Shown here: positions 1 through 6,939 of the stretch, piece by piece
Position numbering within the stretch: position 1 is the stretch's first letter
Layout: every line of letters begins with the position of its first letter
NCBI GenBank assembly: GCA_050123335.1
Contig: JASFHH010000038.1
Span: forward strand, 1 to 15,401
Source: JASFHF01 sp050123335
GTDB taxonomy: Bacteria > Pseudomonadota > Gammaproteobacteria > UBA12402
Reading direction: 5' to 3'
Length of the DNA stretch: 15,401 bases
Program-made: the position numbers and the translations under genes
The notes under the pieces: model-generated
Told to the model about the DNA's origin: nothing
The model's input: the letters and a program-made list of their open reading frames with translations, nothing else
Database searches by the model: none

Positions 1-65
<65 letters not shown>

Positions 66-71
66 AATAAA

Positions 72-148
72 TGGGGTGGACGATGGGACTTGAACCCACG
101 ACGACCGGAATCACAATCCGGGGCTCTACCAACTGAGCTACGCCCACC
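72..148 (-). tRNA. tRNA-His(GUG)
   Basis: On the minus strand the gene begins with the histidine-specific extra G at 148, followed by GTGGGCG (147-141). This pairs with CGTCCAC and leaves C as the partner of G-1. The anticodon loop is TTGTGAT (GTG) and the T-loop is TTCAAGT. CCA is encoded in the DNA (positions 74-72). The sequence closely resembles gammaproteobacterial tRNA-His. It is co-oriented with the flanking Lys and Pro tRNAs. Confidence 0.96.
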
Positions 149-150
149 AT

Positions 151-227
151 TGGTGTCAAGTCTAGACTTGAGACTTATACACGCCTGAGACTTGAAATAT
201 CAAGTCTCAAGTCTAGACTTGACACCA
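151..227. repeat. nested palindromic repeat between two tRNA genes
   Basis: The arms 151-176 and 202-227 are perfect 26-bp inverted repeats. Each arm contains its own palindrome, CAAGTCTAGACTTG. A further hairpin, gagacttga (187-195) with tcaagtctc (200-208), lies inside. The element fills almost all of the spacer between the 5' end of tRNA-His (148) and the 3' end of tRNA-Pro (232), so it would be transcribed in the tRNA precursor. It may be a small palindromic insertion or an RNA-processing structure. No coding potential is seen. Confidence 0.85.
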
Positions 228-231
228 CTAC

Positions 232-308
232 TGGTCGGGGTAGAGGGATTTGAACCCCCGACATCCTGCTCCCAAAGCAGGCGCGCTACCAGACTGCGCT
301 ATACCCCG
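232..308 (-). tRNA. tRNA-Pro(UGG)
   Basis: On the minus strand the gene starts at 308 with CGGGGTA, which pairs with TACCCCG. The D-arm is TAGCGCAGTCTGGTAGCGC, the anticodon loop contains TTTGGGA (anticodon TGG), and the T-loop is TTCAAAT. The discriminator A and CCA are encoded (235-232). The overall sequence resembles E. coli proM. It is the first gene of the tRNA operon, about 15 nt downstream of the predicted transcription start. Confidence 0.96.
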
Positions 309-330
309 AAAAACCATGACAAAACAATGC

Positions 331-359
331 ATAATACTAGCCAAACCCAGCTAGGTCAA
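331..359 (-). promoter_or_regulatory. sigma70-type promoter of the Pro-His-Lys tRNA operon
   Basis: On the minus strand, TTGACC (359-354) and TATTAT (336-331) are separated by exactly 17 bp. This predicts transcription starting near 324, about 15 nt before tRNA-Pro. Strength and position suit a stable-RNA promoter. Confidence 0.7.
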
Positions 360-385
360 TTAAGAATTATAGCACCACTATACAT

Positions 386-422
386 AAAAAGTACGGCTTT
401 TGCATAAGCACGAAAGCCGTAC
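386..422 (-). terminator. hairpin with T-tract on the minus strand
   Basis: Arms gtacggcttt (391-400) and aaagccgtac (413-422) form a 10-bp stem. Read on the minus strand, the stem is followed by TTTTT (390-386), the form of a rho-independent terminator. It lies between the divergent tRNA and aspD promoters. No minus-strand gene to its right needs it, so it may shield the tRNA promoter from antisense transcription. On the plus strand there is no T-tract. Confidence 0.45.
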
Positions 423-444
423 AATAATTATCCTTCTCATCATT

Positions 445-477
445 CTTAATATTCTCTTAAATTTGATGTACTATTAA
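445..477 (+). promoter_or_regulatory. PmrA-box-like direct repeat and -10 element upstream of aspD
   Basis: Two half-sites, CTTAATATT (445-453) and CTTAAATTT (456-464), are separated by 2 nt. This closely fits the Legionella/Coxiella PmrA consensus cTTAATatT-N2-cTTAATatT, recalled from published work on those genera. A -10-like TATTAA (472-477) lies 16 nt from the start of the second half-site, so the box takes the place of a -35. Predicted start is near 484, ahead of the GGAGG at 500-504. The same geometry recurs upstream of the ankyrin gene at 5265-5297. Confidence 0.6.
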
Positions 478-509
478 TTTATTGGATTTAATTTCTCACG
501 GAGGAACTC

Positions 510-2099
510 ATGATTAAGATTACTGAAGAAAAGCGTTTTGAAGCACTCAGTCCATTTGAACTCAAAAATAAGCTAATCCAGCTTGCAAGCTCACACCAAG
601 AAAGAATGATGTTAAATGCTGGTCGCGGTAATCCAAACTGGGTTGCCAATATTCCTCGCGATGCTTTTTTTCTTTTTGGGCATTTTGCTGTAGAAGAATC
701 TGAACGCAATGCCATCCGCCCTACTTTTGGCAGCTTTGCTAAAACAGAAGGTCTTGAAAAGCGATTTGAAGATTTTCTTAATCAGCACGAAGACGATAAG
801 CATATTGTGTTTTTAAAAAAAGCTTTTGATTATGTCAGAAATGAACTAAAAATCGATGGAGATAAATTTGTTTGCGAAATGGTAGACGCAATTTTAGGCG
901 ATCATTATCCATATCCTGACCGCATGTTAGAATGCTGTGAAATTATCACTCAAAAATATATTGATCAGGAAATGTGTGCAAATAATCCACCACCAGGAAA
1001 AATTGATTTATTCCCTACCGAAGGCGGTACTGCTGCAATGGATTATATTTTTAATAGTTTAATGGAAAATAAACTATTACATAAAGGAGATAAAATTGCT
1101 TTAGGCTCACCAATTTTTACTCCGTACATTGAAATTCCGCGCCTAAATGATTACGAGTTTGTTGAACTTGAAATTGTACAAGACGAAAATAATTATTGGC
1201 AATATCCAAATAAAGAACTCGAAAAACTGCTTGATCCAAAGGTCAAAGCATTTTTCTTGGTACATCCTTCTAATCCAACTGCAGTATGCATGCATCAAGA
1301 TTCACTGGAAAAAATTGCTGATTTAGTTAAAACTAAACGACCTGATTTAATTTTATTAACCGACGATGTGTATGGAACTTTTGTTAACGGATTCAAATCA
1401 TTAATTAGTATTGCGCCTCACAATACAATTTTAGTTTATTCTTATTCAAAATATTTCGGCGCAACCGGTTGGCGTTTAGGTGTTATCGGTATTCATGAAA
1501 ATAATGTTTTTGACAAAATGATTGCCCGCTTACCTAGAAAAGATTTTGCCGAATTGCACAAACGCTACAGCACGGTAGAACTTGATCCAGACAAAATGAA
1601 ATTAATTGATCGTATGGTTGCAGACAGCCGTTCAGTTGCATTGCATCATACTGCTGGGCTTTCCACACCACAACAAGTTTTAATTGCTTTCTTTTCTTTA
1701 TATTGTTTGATAGATAAAGAAAACAAATACAAACAAACCGCTCAAGAAATTGTCAAACATCGTTTTGAATTATTATATAAAGCTATCGGCATTGACTGTC
1801 CAGAAAACAAATATGGAACACATTATTATACAATAATCGATATTCCGAAACTTGCTGCAACCAGATACGATCAAAAATTTGCTGATTATTTAGAAAAAAC
1901 TTTCGAACCAATAGATTTTGTAATGCGGCTCGCCTCCGAAAAATCTGTGGTTTTACTAAATGGCGGCGGATTTGATGCTCCGGATATGTCCGTACGAGTT
2001 TCATTGGCTAATTTACCTGATGATGAATATACTAAAATCGGTGAAGCCATTAGTGAATTATTGGAAGAATATTATAAATATTGGCAAAAGAAGAAATAA
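510..2099 (+). CDS. aspD: aspartate 4-decarboxylase (bifunctional aspartate aminotransferase/4-decarboxylase)
   Basis: This is a PLP enzyme of 529 aa, the usual size for the family. It converts L-aspartate to L-alanine and CO2 (EC 4.1.1.12) and takes up one cytosolic proton per turnover. The fold-type I aminotransferase pattern is clear. An N-terminal GRGNPNW motif (39-45) supplies the substrate-binding region. HPSNPT lies mid-protein, and the PLP-binding lysine K314 sits in SYSKYFGATGWRLG. The C-terminal carboxylate-binding arginine is about R496 in MSVRVSLANL. The start is fixed by GGAGG at 500-504. The next genes are aspT and an MHS transporter on the same strand, so this is a decarboxylation/antiport operon. 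A PmrA-like box lies upstream. Because aspT follows, the decarboxylase role is strongly preferred over a plain aminotransferase, as is the length of about 530 aa versus about 400. Confidence 0.93.
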   Translation: MIKITEEKRFEALSPFELKNKLIQLASSHQERMMLNAGRGNPNWVANIPRDAFFLFGHFAVEESERNAIRPTFGSFAKTEGLEKRFEDFLNQHEDDKHIVFLKKAFDYVRNELKIDGDKFVCEMVDAILGDHYPYPDRMLECCEIITQKYIDQEMCANNPPPGKIDLFPTEGGTAAMDYIFNSLMENKLLHKGDKIALGSPIFTPYIEIPRLNDYEFVELEIVQDENNYWQYPNKELEKLLDPKVKAFFLVHPSNPTAVCMHQDSLEKIADLVKTKRPDLILLTDDVYGTFVNGFKSLISIAPHNTILVYSYSKYFGATGWRLGVIGIHENNVFDKMIARLPRKDFAELHKRYSTVELDPDKMKLIDRMVADSRSVALHHTAGLSTPQQVLIAFFSLYCLIDKENKYKQTAQEIVKHRFELLYKAIGIDCPENKYGTHYYTIIDIPKLAATRYDQKFADYLEKTFEPIDFVMRLASEKSVVLLNGGGFDAPDMSVRVSLANLPDDEYTKIGEAISELLEEYYKYWQKKK

Positions 2100-2106
2100 A
2101 ATTTTT

Positions 2107-2193
2107 GTCATCCCGCGACCCAGTTAGTTGATCGCGGGATCCAGGCTGTTTAGTTACCTTTCTCTGGATCCCGCGGTTAAACCGCGGGATGAC
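2107..2193. repeat. GC-rich palindromic repeat element (gtcatcccgcg type)
   Basis: The outer inverted repeat is gtcatcccgcg (2107-2117) with cgcgggatgac (2183-2193). Two inner hairpins are present: atcccgcga/tcgcgggat (2110-2118 with 2132-2140) and atcccgcggtt/aaccgcgggat (2168-2178 with 2180-2190). GGATCC-containing segments lie in the middle. This look (gtcatcccgcg...ctggatcc...cgggatgac) is shared by abundant dispersed palindromes of many proteobacteria, including intracellular ones. It is much more GC-rich than its surroundings. It lies between aspD and aspT and ends 28 bp before the aspT start. Confidence 0.85.
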
Positions 2194-2221
2194 GGCACCT
2201 AATCAAATTGGGAGAAACATT

Positions 2222-3907
2222 ATGTTCCACAGCATTTTTGAACTACTACGCAACCACCCATCATTAGCTGTTTTTTTAGCCGTTGGTATCGGATATTTTA
2301 TTGGTAAAATAAAATTTTATAATTTTAATCTTGGCTCCACTGCCGGTGTATTAATTGCAGCATTGATAATCGGCCAAATTGACATACAAATTCCCGGATT
2401 ATTAAAAACCGTTGCATTCTCATTATTTATTTTCACCATTGGTTATAAAGTCGGACCAGAATTTTTTGGTTCACTCAAAGCTGAAGGCATTAAATATATT
2501 TTATTATCATTTGTAGTTGCAATTGTCGGTTTAATTACCGCGTTAATTTTAGGGAAATTTTTACATTTCGATCCAGGCACAACCGCAGGATTACTTGGCG
2601 GCGGCATGACACAATCTGCAGTAATTGGCACCGCGGATGGTGCAATTAAACATTTGGCAATTTCCGCTGCAAGCAAAGTAACTATGGAAAGTAATGTTGC
2701 AATCGCTTATGCAATTACTTACATTTTCGGTACCGCAGGTTTAATCTTATTTTTTAAATTAATACCAAAACTAATGCGGATTGATTTAAAAGCCGAAAGT
2801 TTAAAACTAAAACAAGCTATGTCAGGTGGAACTGAAATAACCACTGCCGTTCCCGAATTATTTTTTTGGTCGAAACGCATTAATTTGCGCGCTTACAAAG
2901 TAGAAAATCCCGACGTTATTGGTAAAACTGTACAAGAAATTGAAAATATGTTTACCCAAAATGTTGAAGTCGATCGTATCATTCGCGCTGAAAAAATAGT
3001 TCAGCCAGAACCAAATTCTACGATCCAAACCGATGATATTATAACTTTAATCGGCAAACGTGAAACATTAACCCATGCAAGCCAAAAAATCGGCGCCGAA
3101 GTTTCTACTCAGGATGCTATCAATATCACTGGTGAAATTTTAGAAATCTGCGTATTAAATAAAGATGCTGTTGGTAAAACTTTAGAAGAAATTAGTCAAA
3201 AACACGGACATGGCTGTTTTTTGAAAAAAATTACTCGACAGAATCATGAAATTCCAATCACCCATCAAACCACAGTAAAAAAATGCGATGTGTGGCAAGT
3301 CGCAGGCAGCCAAGAACACGTAGAAGCTTTAGTAAAATATTTAGGTTATCCAGAACGACAAGTAGTTATGACCGATTTAGTAATGGTAGGAATTGGTTGC
3401 TTTTTAGGAACTTTACTTGGGTTGGCAGCTGTACCAGTTTTTGGTATTCCAGTCACTTTAGGTGTTGGCGGCGGTGTTTTAGTTTCCGGATTAATTTTTG
3501 GCTGGCTGCGTGGCGTTCATCCTACTTTTGGTCAAATTCCCACAAGTGTGCAATGGATATTTGTTGATCTAGGTCTTAATTTATTTATTGCCTGCGTTGG
3601 TTTAATTGCCGGACCTAAAGCAATACACGCCATTCAAACTTCCGGACCTGCTATCTTTTTTGCCGGAATCATTATGACGTTAATGCCAATGATTTTGGGA
3701 TTGCTTTTCGGTAAATTTATTCTTAAAATTAATCCAGTATTATTATTTGGTGCATTAACTGGCGCCGGTACGGTAACTGCCGCACTTAATGCTCTTAAAG
3801 AAGAATCAGATAGCTCAATGCCGGCTTTAGGTTATACTGTACCCTATGCATTTGGTAATGTTTTATTAACTATCTGGGGAACGTTACTCGTTTATTTAAT
3901 GAGGTAA
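2222..3907 (+). CDS. aspT: aspartate:alanine antiporter AspT
   Basis: This is an inner-membrane exchanger of 561 aa that brings in aspartate and releases alanine, giving proton motive force when coupled to AspD. The family layout is clear. An N-terminal hydrophobic block (about 13-185) carries GLLGGGMTQSAVIG (about 123-136). A hydrophilic central part of about 190 residues resembles two TrkA_C/RCK_C domains. A second hydrophobic block from about 381 carries GALTGAGTVTAALNALKEE near the end. The ATG at 2222 (MFHSIFELL) is chosen because GGGAGA lies just before it at 2210-2215. A longer in-frame start at 2189 falls inside the palindromic repeat and has no ribosome binding site. The gene follows aspD and is followed after 13 bp by an MHS transporter, probably one transcript. 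Confidence 0.92.
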   Translation: MFHSIFELLRNHPSLAVFLAVGIGYFIGKIKFYNFNLGSTAGVLIAALIIGQIDIQIPGLLKTVAFSLFIFTIGYKVGPEFFGSLKAEGIKYILLSFVVAIVGLITALILGKFLHFDPGTTAGLLGGGMTQSAVIGTADGAIKHLAISAASKVTMESNVAIAYAITYIFGTAGLILFFKLIPKLMRIDLKAESLKLKQAMSGGTEITTAVPELFFWSKRINLRAYKVENPDVIGKTVQEIENMFTQNVEVDRIIRAEKIVQPEPNSTIQTDDIITLIGKRETLTHASQKIGAEVSTQDAINITGEILEICVLNKDAVGKTLEEISQKHGHGCFLKKITRQNHEIPITHQTTVKKCDVWQVAGSQEHVEALVKYLGYPERQVVMTDLVMVGIGCFLGTLLGLAAVPVFGIPVTLGVGGGVLVSGLIFGWLRGVHPTFGQIPTSVQWIFVDLGLNLFIACVGLIAGPKAIHAIQTSGPAIFFAGIIMTLMPMILGLLFGKFILKINPVLLFGALTGAGTVTAALNALKEESDSSMPALGYTVPYAFGNVLLTIWGTLLVYLMR

Positions 3908-3920
3908 AAGCAGTAAAAAA

Positions 3921-5183
3921 ATGACAAAAATTTTTCCATTTAGTCAAAAACAAAAACATTTGATTTTCTTGTCAAGTTTAGGCGGTCTATTAGAATTCTA
4001 TGATTTTATTATTTATGCTTTGCTCGCTGGTTATATTGCACATAATTTTTTTCCTACTGGAAACTATATAACATCTTTATTAGCAACTTTCGCAACTTTT
4101 TCTGTAGGATATTTAATTCGACCAATTGGAGGATTTGTCTTTGGTCATTACGGCGATAAAATTGGCCGCAAAATCAGTTTTACTTTAACCATTTTTTTAA
4201 TGGCCATCTCAACTTTTGCAATTGGCCTGGTTCCAAGTTACCAAAGCATTGGCATTGCTGCTCCAATCATTTTATTAATTTTACGATTATTGCAAGGCTT
4301 TTCAATCGGCGGAGAAATTCCTGGAGCAATTACTTATATTAGCGAATCAGTACCAGAGCGCCATGGACTCGGATGCAGTTTGATCTTTTTTTCATTAGTT
4401 AATGGCATTGTATTAGGATCAATTATCCATGTAATTTTAAATATGATATTTACGCAAACACAAATAACTAATTGGGCATGGCGTTTGCCGTTTTTCTTTG
4501 GCGGGATTCTAGGCGGAATTAGTTATATTTTACGTCGACAATTTTATGAATCACCTTTATTTAACGCCATCGAAAATAAAATTGTTAAATTTCCGTTACT
4601 TGAGGTATTAACAACTAATTTTCGTTCATTTATTTGCGGAATGTTTTTAGTAGCACTTGGTGCCTGCATGACTGTATTGCTATTTCTATTTACCCCGGCG
4701 TATTTAACTAAAATTTTAGCCTATTCACCCAAAACATTTGCCTGGATTAACACTATATCACTATTTATTTCAACCATCTTAATTGTAATCTTTGGCTTTA
4801 TTTCTGACTTTATCAACAAAAAAACCTGGCTATTAATTATTGGAATTTTATCTTTAGTATTTGCTTATCCGATTTTTAATATGTTTGTGCAGGGCAACCT
4901 TTCATTATGGATTCCAATGTTATTAAGCACATTGATTTTTGGCAGCATCTGGGGATTAATTCCACCAGTATTAGCTGAAATTTTCCCAACTAATATGCGT
5001 TATTCCGGCGTAGCATTTGCCTATAATTTAGGATTTGCAATCTTCGGCGGTTTAACTCCACTAATTGCAATGGCTCTAATTCATTATACCAAAATTTTGC
5101 AATCACCAAGTTATTATTTAATTGCGACTTCAATTGCGGGAATTATTTGCATTTTGATTTTACCAAAACGCAAATTGCAATAA
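3921..5183 (+). CDS. MFS transporter, metabolite:H+ symporter (MHS/ProP-like) family
   Basis: This 420-aa integral membrane protein has about 12 hydrophobic segments. The family signature after helix 2 is GHYGDKIGRK (75-84), and RLLQGFSIGGEIPGA follows at about 122-136. LEFYDF near residue 24 is typical of MHS symporters such as ProP, KgtP and citrate carriers. The substrate cannot be read from sequence. Its place 13 bp after aspT suggests a carboxylate, amino acid or osmolyte connected with the aspartate/alanine cycle, but that is inference. The ribosome binding site is weak (AGCAG at 3909-3913), which fits translation following aspT. The length is typical. Confidence 0.85.
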   Translation: MTKIFPFSQKQKHLIFLSSLGGLLEFYDFIIYALLAGYIAHNFFPTGNYITSLLATFATFSVGYLIRPIGGFVFGHYGDKIGRKISFTLTIFLMAISTFAIGLVPSYQSIGIAAPIILLILRLLQGFSIGGEIPGAITYISESVPERHGLGCSLIFFSLVNGIVLGSIIHVILNMIFTQTQITNWAWRLPFFFGGILGGISYILRRQFYESPLFNAIENKIVKFPLLEVLTTNFRSFICGMFLVALGACMTVLLFLFTPAYLTKILAYSPKTFAWINTISLFISTILIVIFGFISDFINKKTWLLIIGILSLVFAYPIFNMFVQGNLSLWIPMLLSTLIFGSIWGLIPPVLAEIFPTNMRYSGVAFAYNLGFAIFGGLTPLIAMALIHYTKILQSPSYYLIATSIAGIICILILPKRKLQ

Positions 5184-5264
5184 CTTACTGATATTTATAT
5201 ATAAATCCATCATTTTCCATTCAGAATTAAGAGAAATACCACAAAATTAACTGTTTTCGATGTT

Positions 5265-5297
5265 CTTAAGCTTATCTTAATAATCAAATACTATAAT
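5265..5297 (+). promoter_or_regulatory. PmrA-box-like direct repeat and -10 element upstream of the ankyrin gene
   Basis: Half-sites CTTAAGCTT (5265-5273) and CTTAATAAT (5276-5284) are separated by 2 nt. They are followed by a consensus -10, TATAAT (5292-5297), 16 nt from the start of the second half-site. No good -35 hexamer is present, so an activator at this position is plausible. The fit to the Legionella/Coxiella PmrA consensus and the identical spacing to the aspD box support the call. Predicted start is near 5304, 28 nt before the ATG at 5332. Confidence 0.65.
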
Positions 5298-5331
5298 TAA
5301 AATAGTAATGTTTTAACAAATAAGGTAAGTT

Positions 5332-6939
5332 ATGTTTAAGAGAAAAAGACTACCCTATCGTTGTCAAATAGCGCAAGCTATACATACTTATATTGTAAAT
5401 TATATAAGAGGCAATGAAAAGAAATGTGAAGTAACGAGTATTCTTCATAAAAACAAGAACAATATAGAAGCACTGAAACAATTAAGTAAATCCGGTGATA
5501 GTCATCTAGGAGATATTTTACATTTACCATTTGTTATTTTATCCAAAAATCGAAATCAAGCTTTAGAAAAGTCAAATTTTTTGTTTAAATTATTTATAGA
5601 TGATATAGAAAATTTAAACATTATAAAATATTGGTTTTTGCATAAAACCAAAAAAGGATTTATGCCGATACACGACCTTTTAAGATATGGTTCAACCGAA
5701 AACTTGCGTCTTTATTTCAAAAAAATTGACATACTCAAACAAGAAAAGATTATTAATATTTCAGAATATAAAAGTTTAGTCTTTGGCACCGATAAAGATA
5801 ATTTTTCCCCATTACACGCGGGGATCAAAGAAGCTAAAACAACAGACATAGAATGCATAAAAATTTATCTAAAAAAAATTGATGATCTTTTAAAATCAGA
5901 ATCAAAAGAAAAACAATACTCTAAATTATATGTAAAATTATTAACAAAGCCAAATAAGTCTGGAGTAACAGCATATCAACAATGTTTAATAACCGGAAAA
6001 AAAGAAATACTAGAATTGTTTTTTGCAAGGATTAACTCGCTACATATTAAGAACGGACAACGTAAGAAAATATATCTTAGTAAAAATGAAAGTAATTTTT
6101 CATGTATGCATTCTGCTGCTAAGGCTGGTTATTATTTTTTGTCTCGTCATCTACGAGTTTTAAGCATGGGTTTAAACAATAAAAAAATTACTAAACCTGA
6201 ATATAAAGAGCAATTAATTGGTAAAAACTCGTTTGGCGATACTCCTTTACATTTGCTGCTTGAAGCAGGAAATGCAAAATGCTTGAATTTATACTTTCAA
6301 GAACTGGATCGTGCTAGAAAATCTTCAATCATTAGTAATGATGAATATTTAAAATATGTGTTTGCAACAAACAACAAACTATTTAATACAATACATAAAG
6401 CTGTGTTATCAAACAAACCTTATATTGTAAAAACTTTAATTGAAAGGATTTACAGATGCGCCAACATAAATAGAATTCGATCTAAAATTAAACCGAATAA
6501 ATTTTATTTTATATTATGCCCCAATTTTATGTTATACCCCGATAATATTTTAATTGATCTTGACACAGAGAAAAATAAACAATCCATATCAATAAAATAT
6601 ATAAATGAACTTTCAGGTGGAGATAATAAAGTTTTATTAGCTGTGATTAAAGACAAATTATGGGATGTTGTAAAAAAAGACCCGGGTGATAAATTATGCA
6701 AAAAAATCGCTAAATGTGTAGAAAAAATAATAGCTCGTGAAAAATTTAAATTAAAAAAAATAAATAAATTATTATCTAATGCTTTATACCAAGAAAATAA
6801 ATTTGGACATTATCCAAAACCAAAAAAGAAAGATTTAAATGCTATTATCATAAACAAATATTTAACTAAATTGAAGAAAAGTTTTGCGGTGTCTGACACC
6901 TTACTTACATCAAAAACAACGCCAAAATTCCACTGGTAA
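5332..6939 (+). CDS. ankyrin-repeat-like protein, candidate secreted effector
   Basis: This lysine-rich, AT-rich protein of 535 aa has no signal peptide or membrane segment. Six ankyrin-like units begin with an (x)FxPLH-type motif at about 109 (GFMPIH), 157 (NFSPLH), 211 (GVTAYQ), 255 (NFSCMH), 302 (GDTPLH) and 350 (LFNTIH). Each has a second helix such as NLRLYFKKID. The spacing is 44-54 residues rather than the usual 33. The extra length is a linker, often with (I)xxxEYKxxLxxxN. The N-terminal 100 residues and the C-terminal 160 residues are not recognised. AAGGT at 5323-5326 supports the start. A PmrA-like box and good -10 precede it. Ankyrin proteins under PmrA control in Legionella and Coxiella are commonly Dot/Icm substrates, so effector function is likely but inferred. 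No acidic E-block is visible at the C-terminus. Its 3' end overlaps the convergent MFS gene by 35 bp. Confidence 0.72.
   Translation: MFKRKRLPYRCQIAQAIHTYIVNYIRGNEKKCEVTSILHKNKNNIEALKQLSKSGDSHLGDILHLPFVILSKNRNQALEKSNFLFKLFIDDIENLNIIKYWFLHKTKKGFMPIHDLLRYGSTENLRLYFKKIDILKQEKIINISEYKSLVFGTDKDNFSPLHAGIKEAKTTDIECIKIYLKKIDDLLKSESKEKQYSKLYVKLLTKPNKSGVTAYQQCLITGKKEILELFFARINSLHIKNGQRKKIYLSKNESNFSCMHSAAKAGYYFLSRHLRVLSMGLNNKKITKPEYKEQLIGKNSFGDTPLHLLLEAGNAKCLNLYFQELDRARKSSIISNDEYLKYVFATNNKLFNTIHKAVLSNKPYIVKTLIERIYRCANINRIRSKIKPNKFYFILCPNFMLYPDNILIDLDTEKNKQSISIKYINELSGGDNKVLLAVIKDKLWDVVKKDPGDKLCKKIAKCVEKIIAREKFKLKKINKLLSNALYQENKFGHYPKPKKKDLNAIIINKYLTKLKKSFAVSDTLLTSKTTPKFHW
6888..6900. repeat. short palindrome at the convergent gene junction
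   Basis: ggtgt-ctg-acacc forms a 5-bp stem just before the stop codon of the minus-strand MFS gene and inside the last codons of the ankyrin gene. There is no T-tract, so it is a weak candidate for a shared terminator. Confidence 0.3.

Noticed and set aside
151..227. CRISPR-like repeat
   Set aside because: The repeats are inverted and form a single nested palindrome, without regularly spaced direct repeats or spacers.
192..407. Plus-strand open frame across tRNA-Pro
   Set aside because: It reads antisense through a tRNA gene and the nested palindrome, with no ribosome binding site.
2189..2221. Longer N-terminus for AspT from 2189
   Set aside because: The extra 11 codons start inside a palindromic repeat and have no ribosome binding site; 2222 has GGGAGA and the family-like N-terminus.
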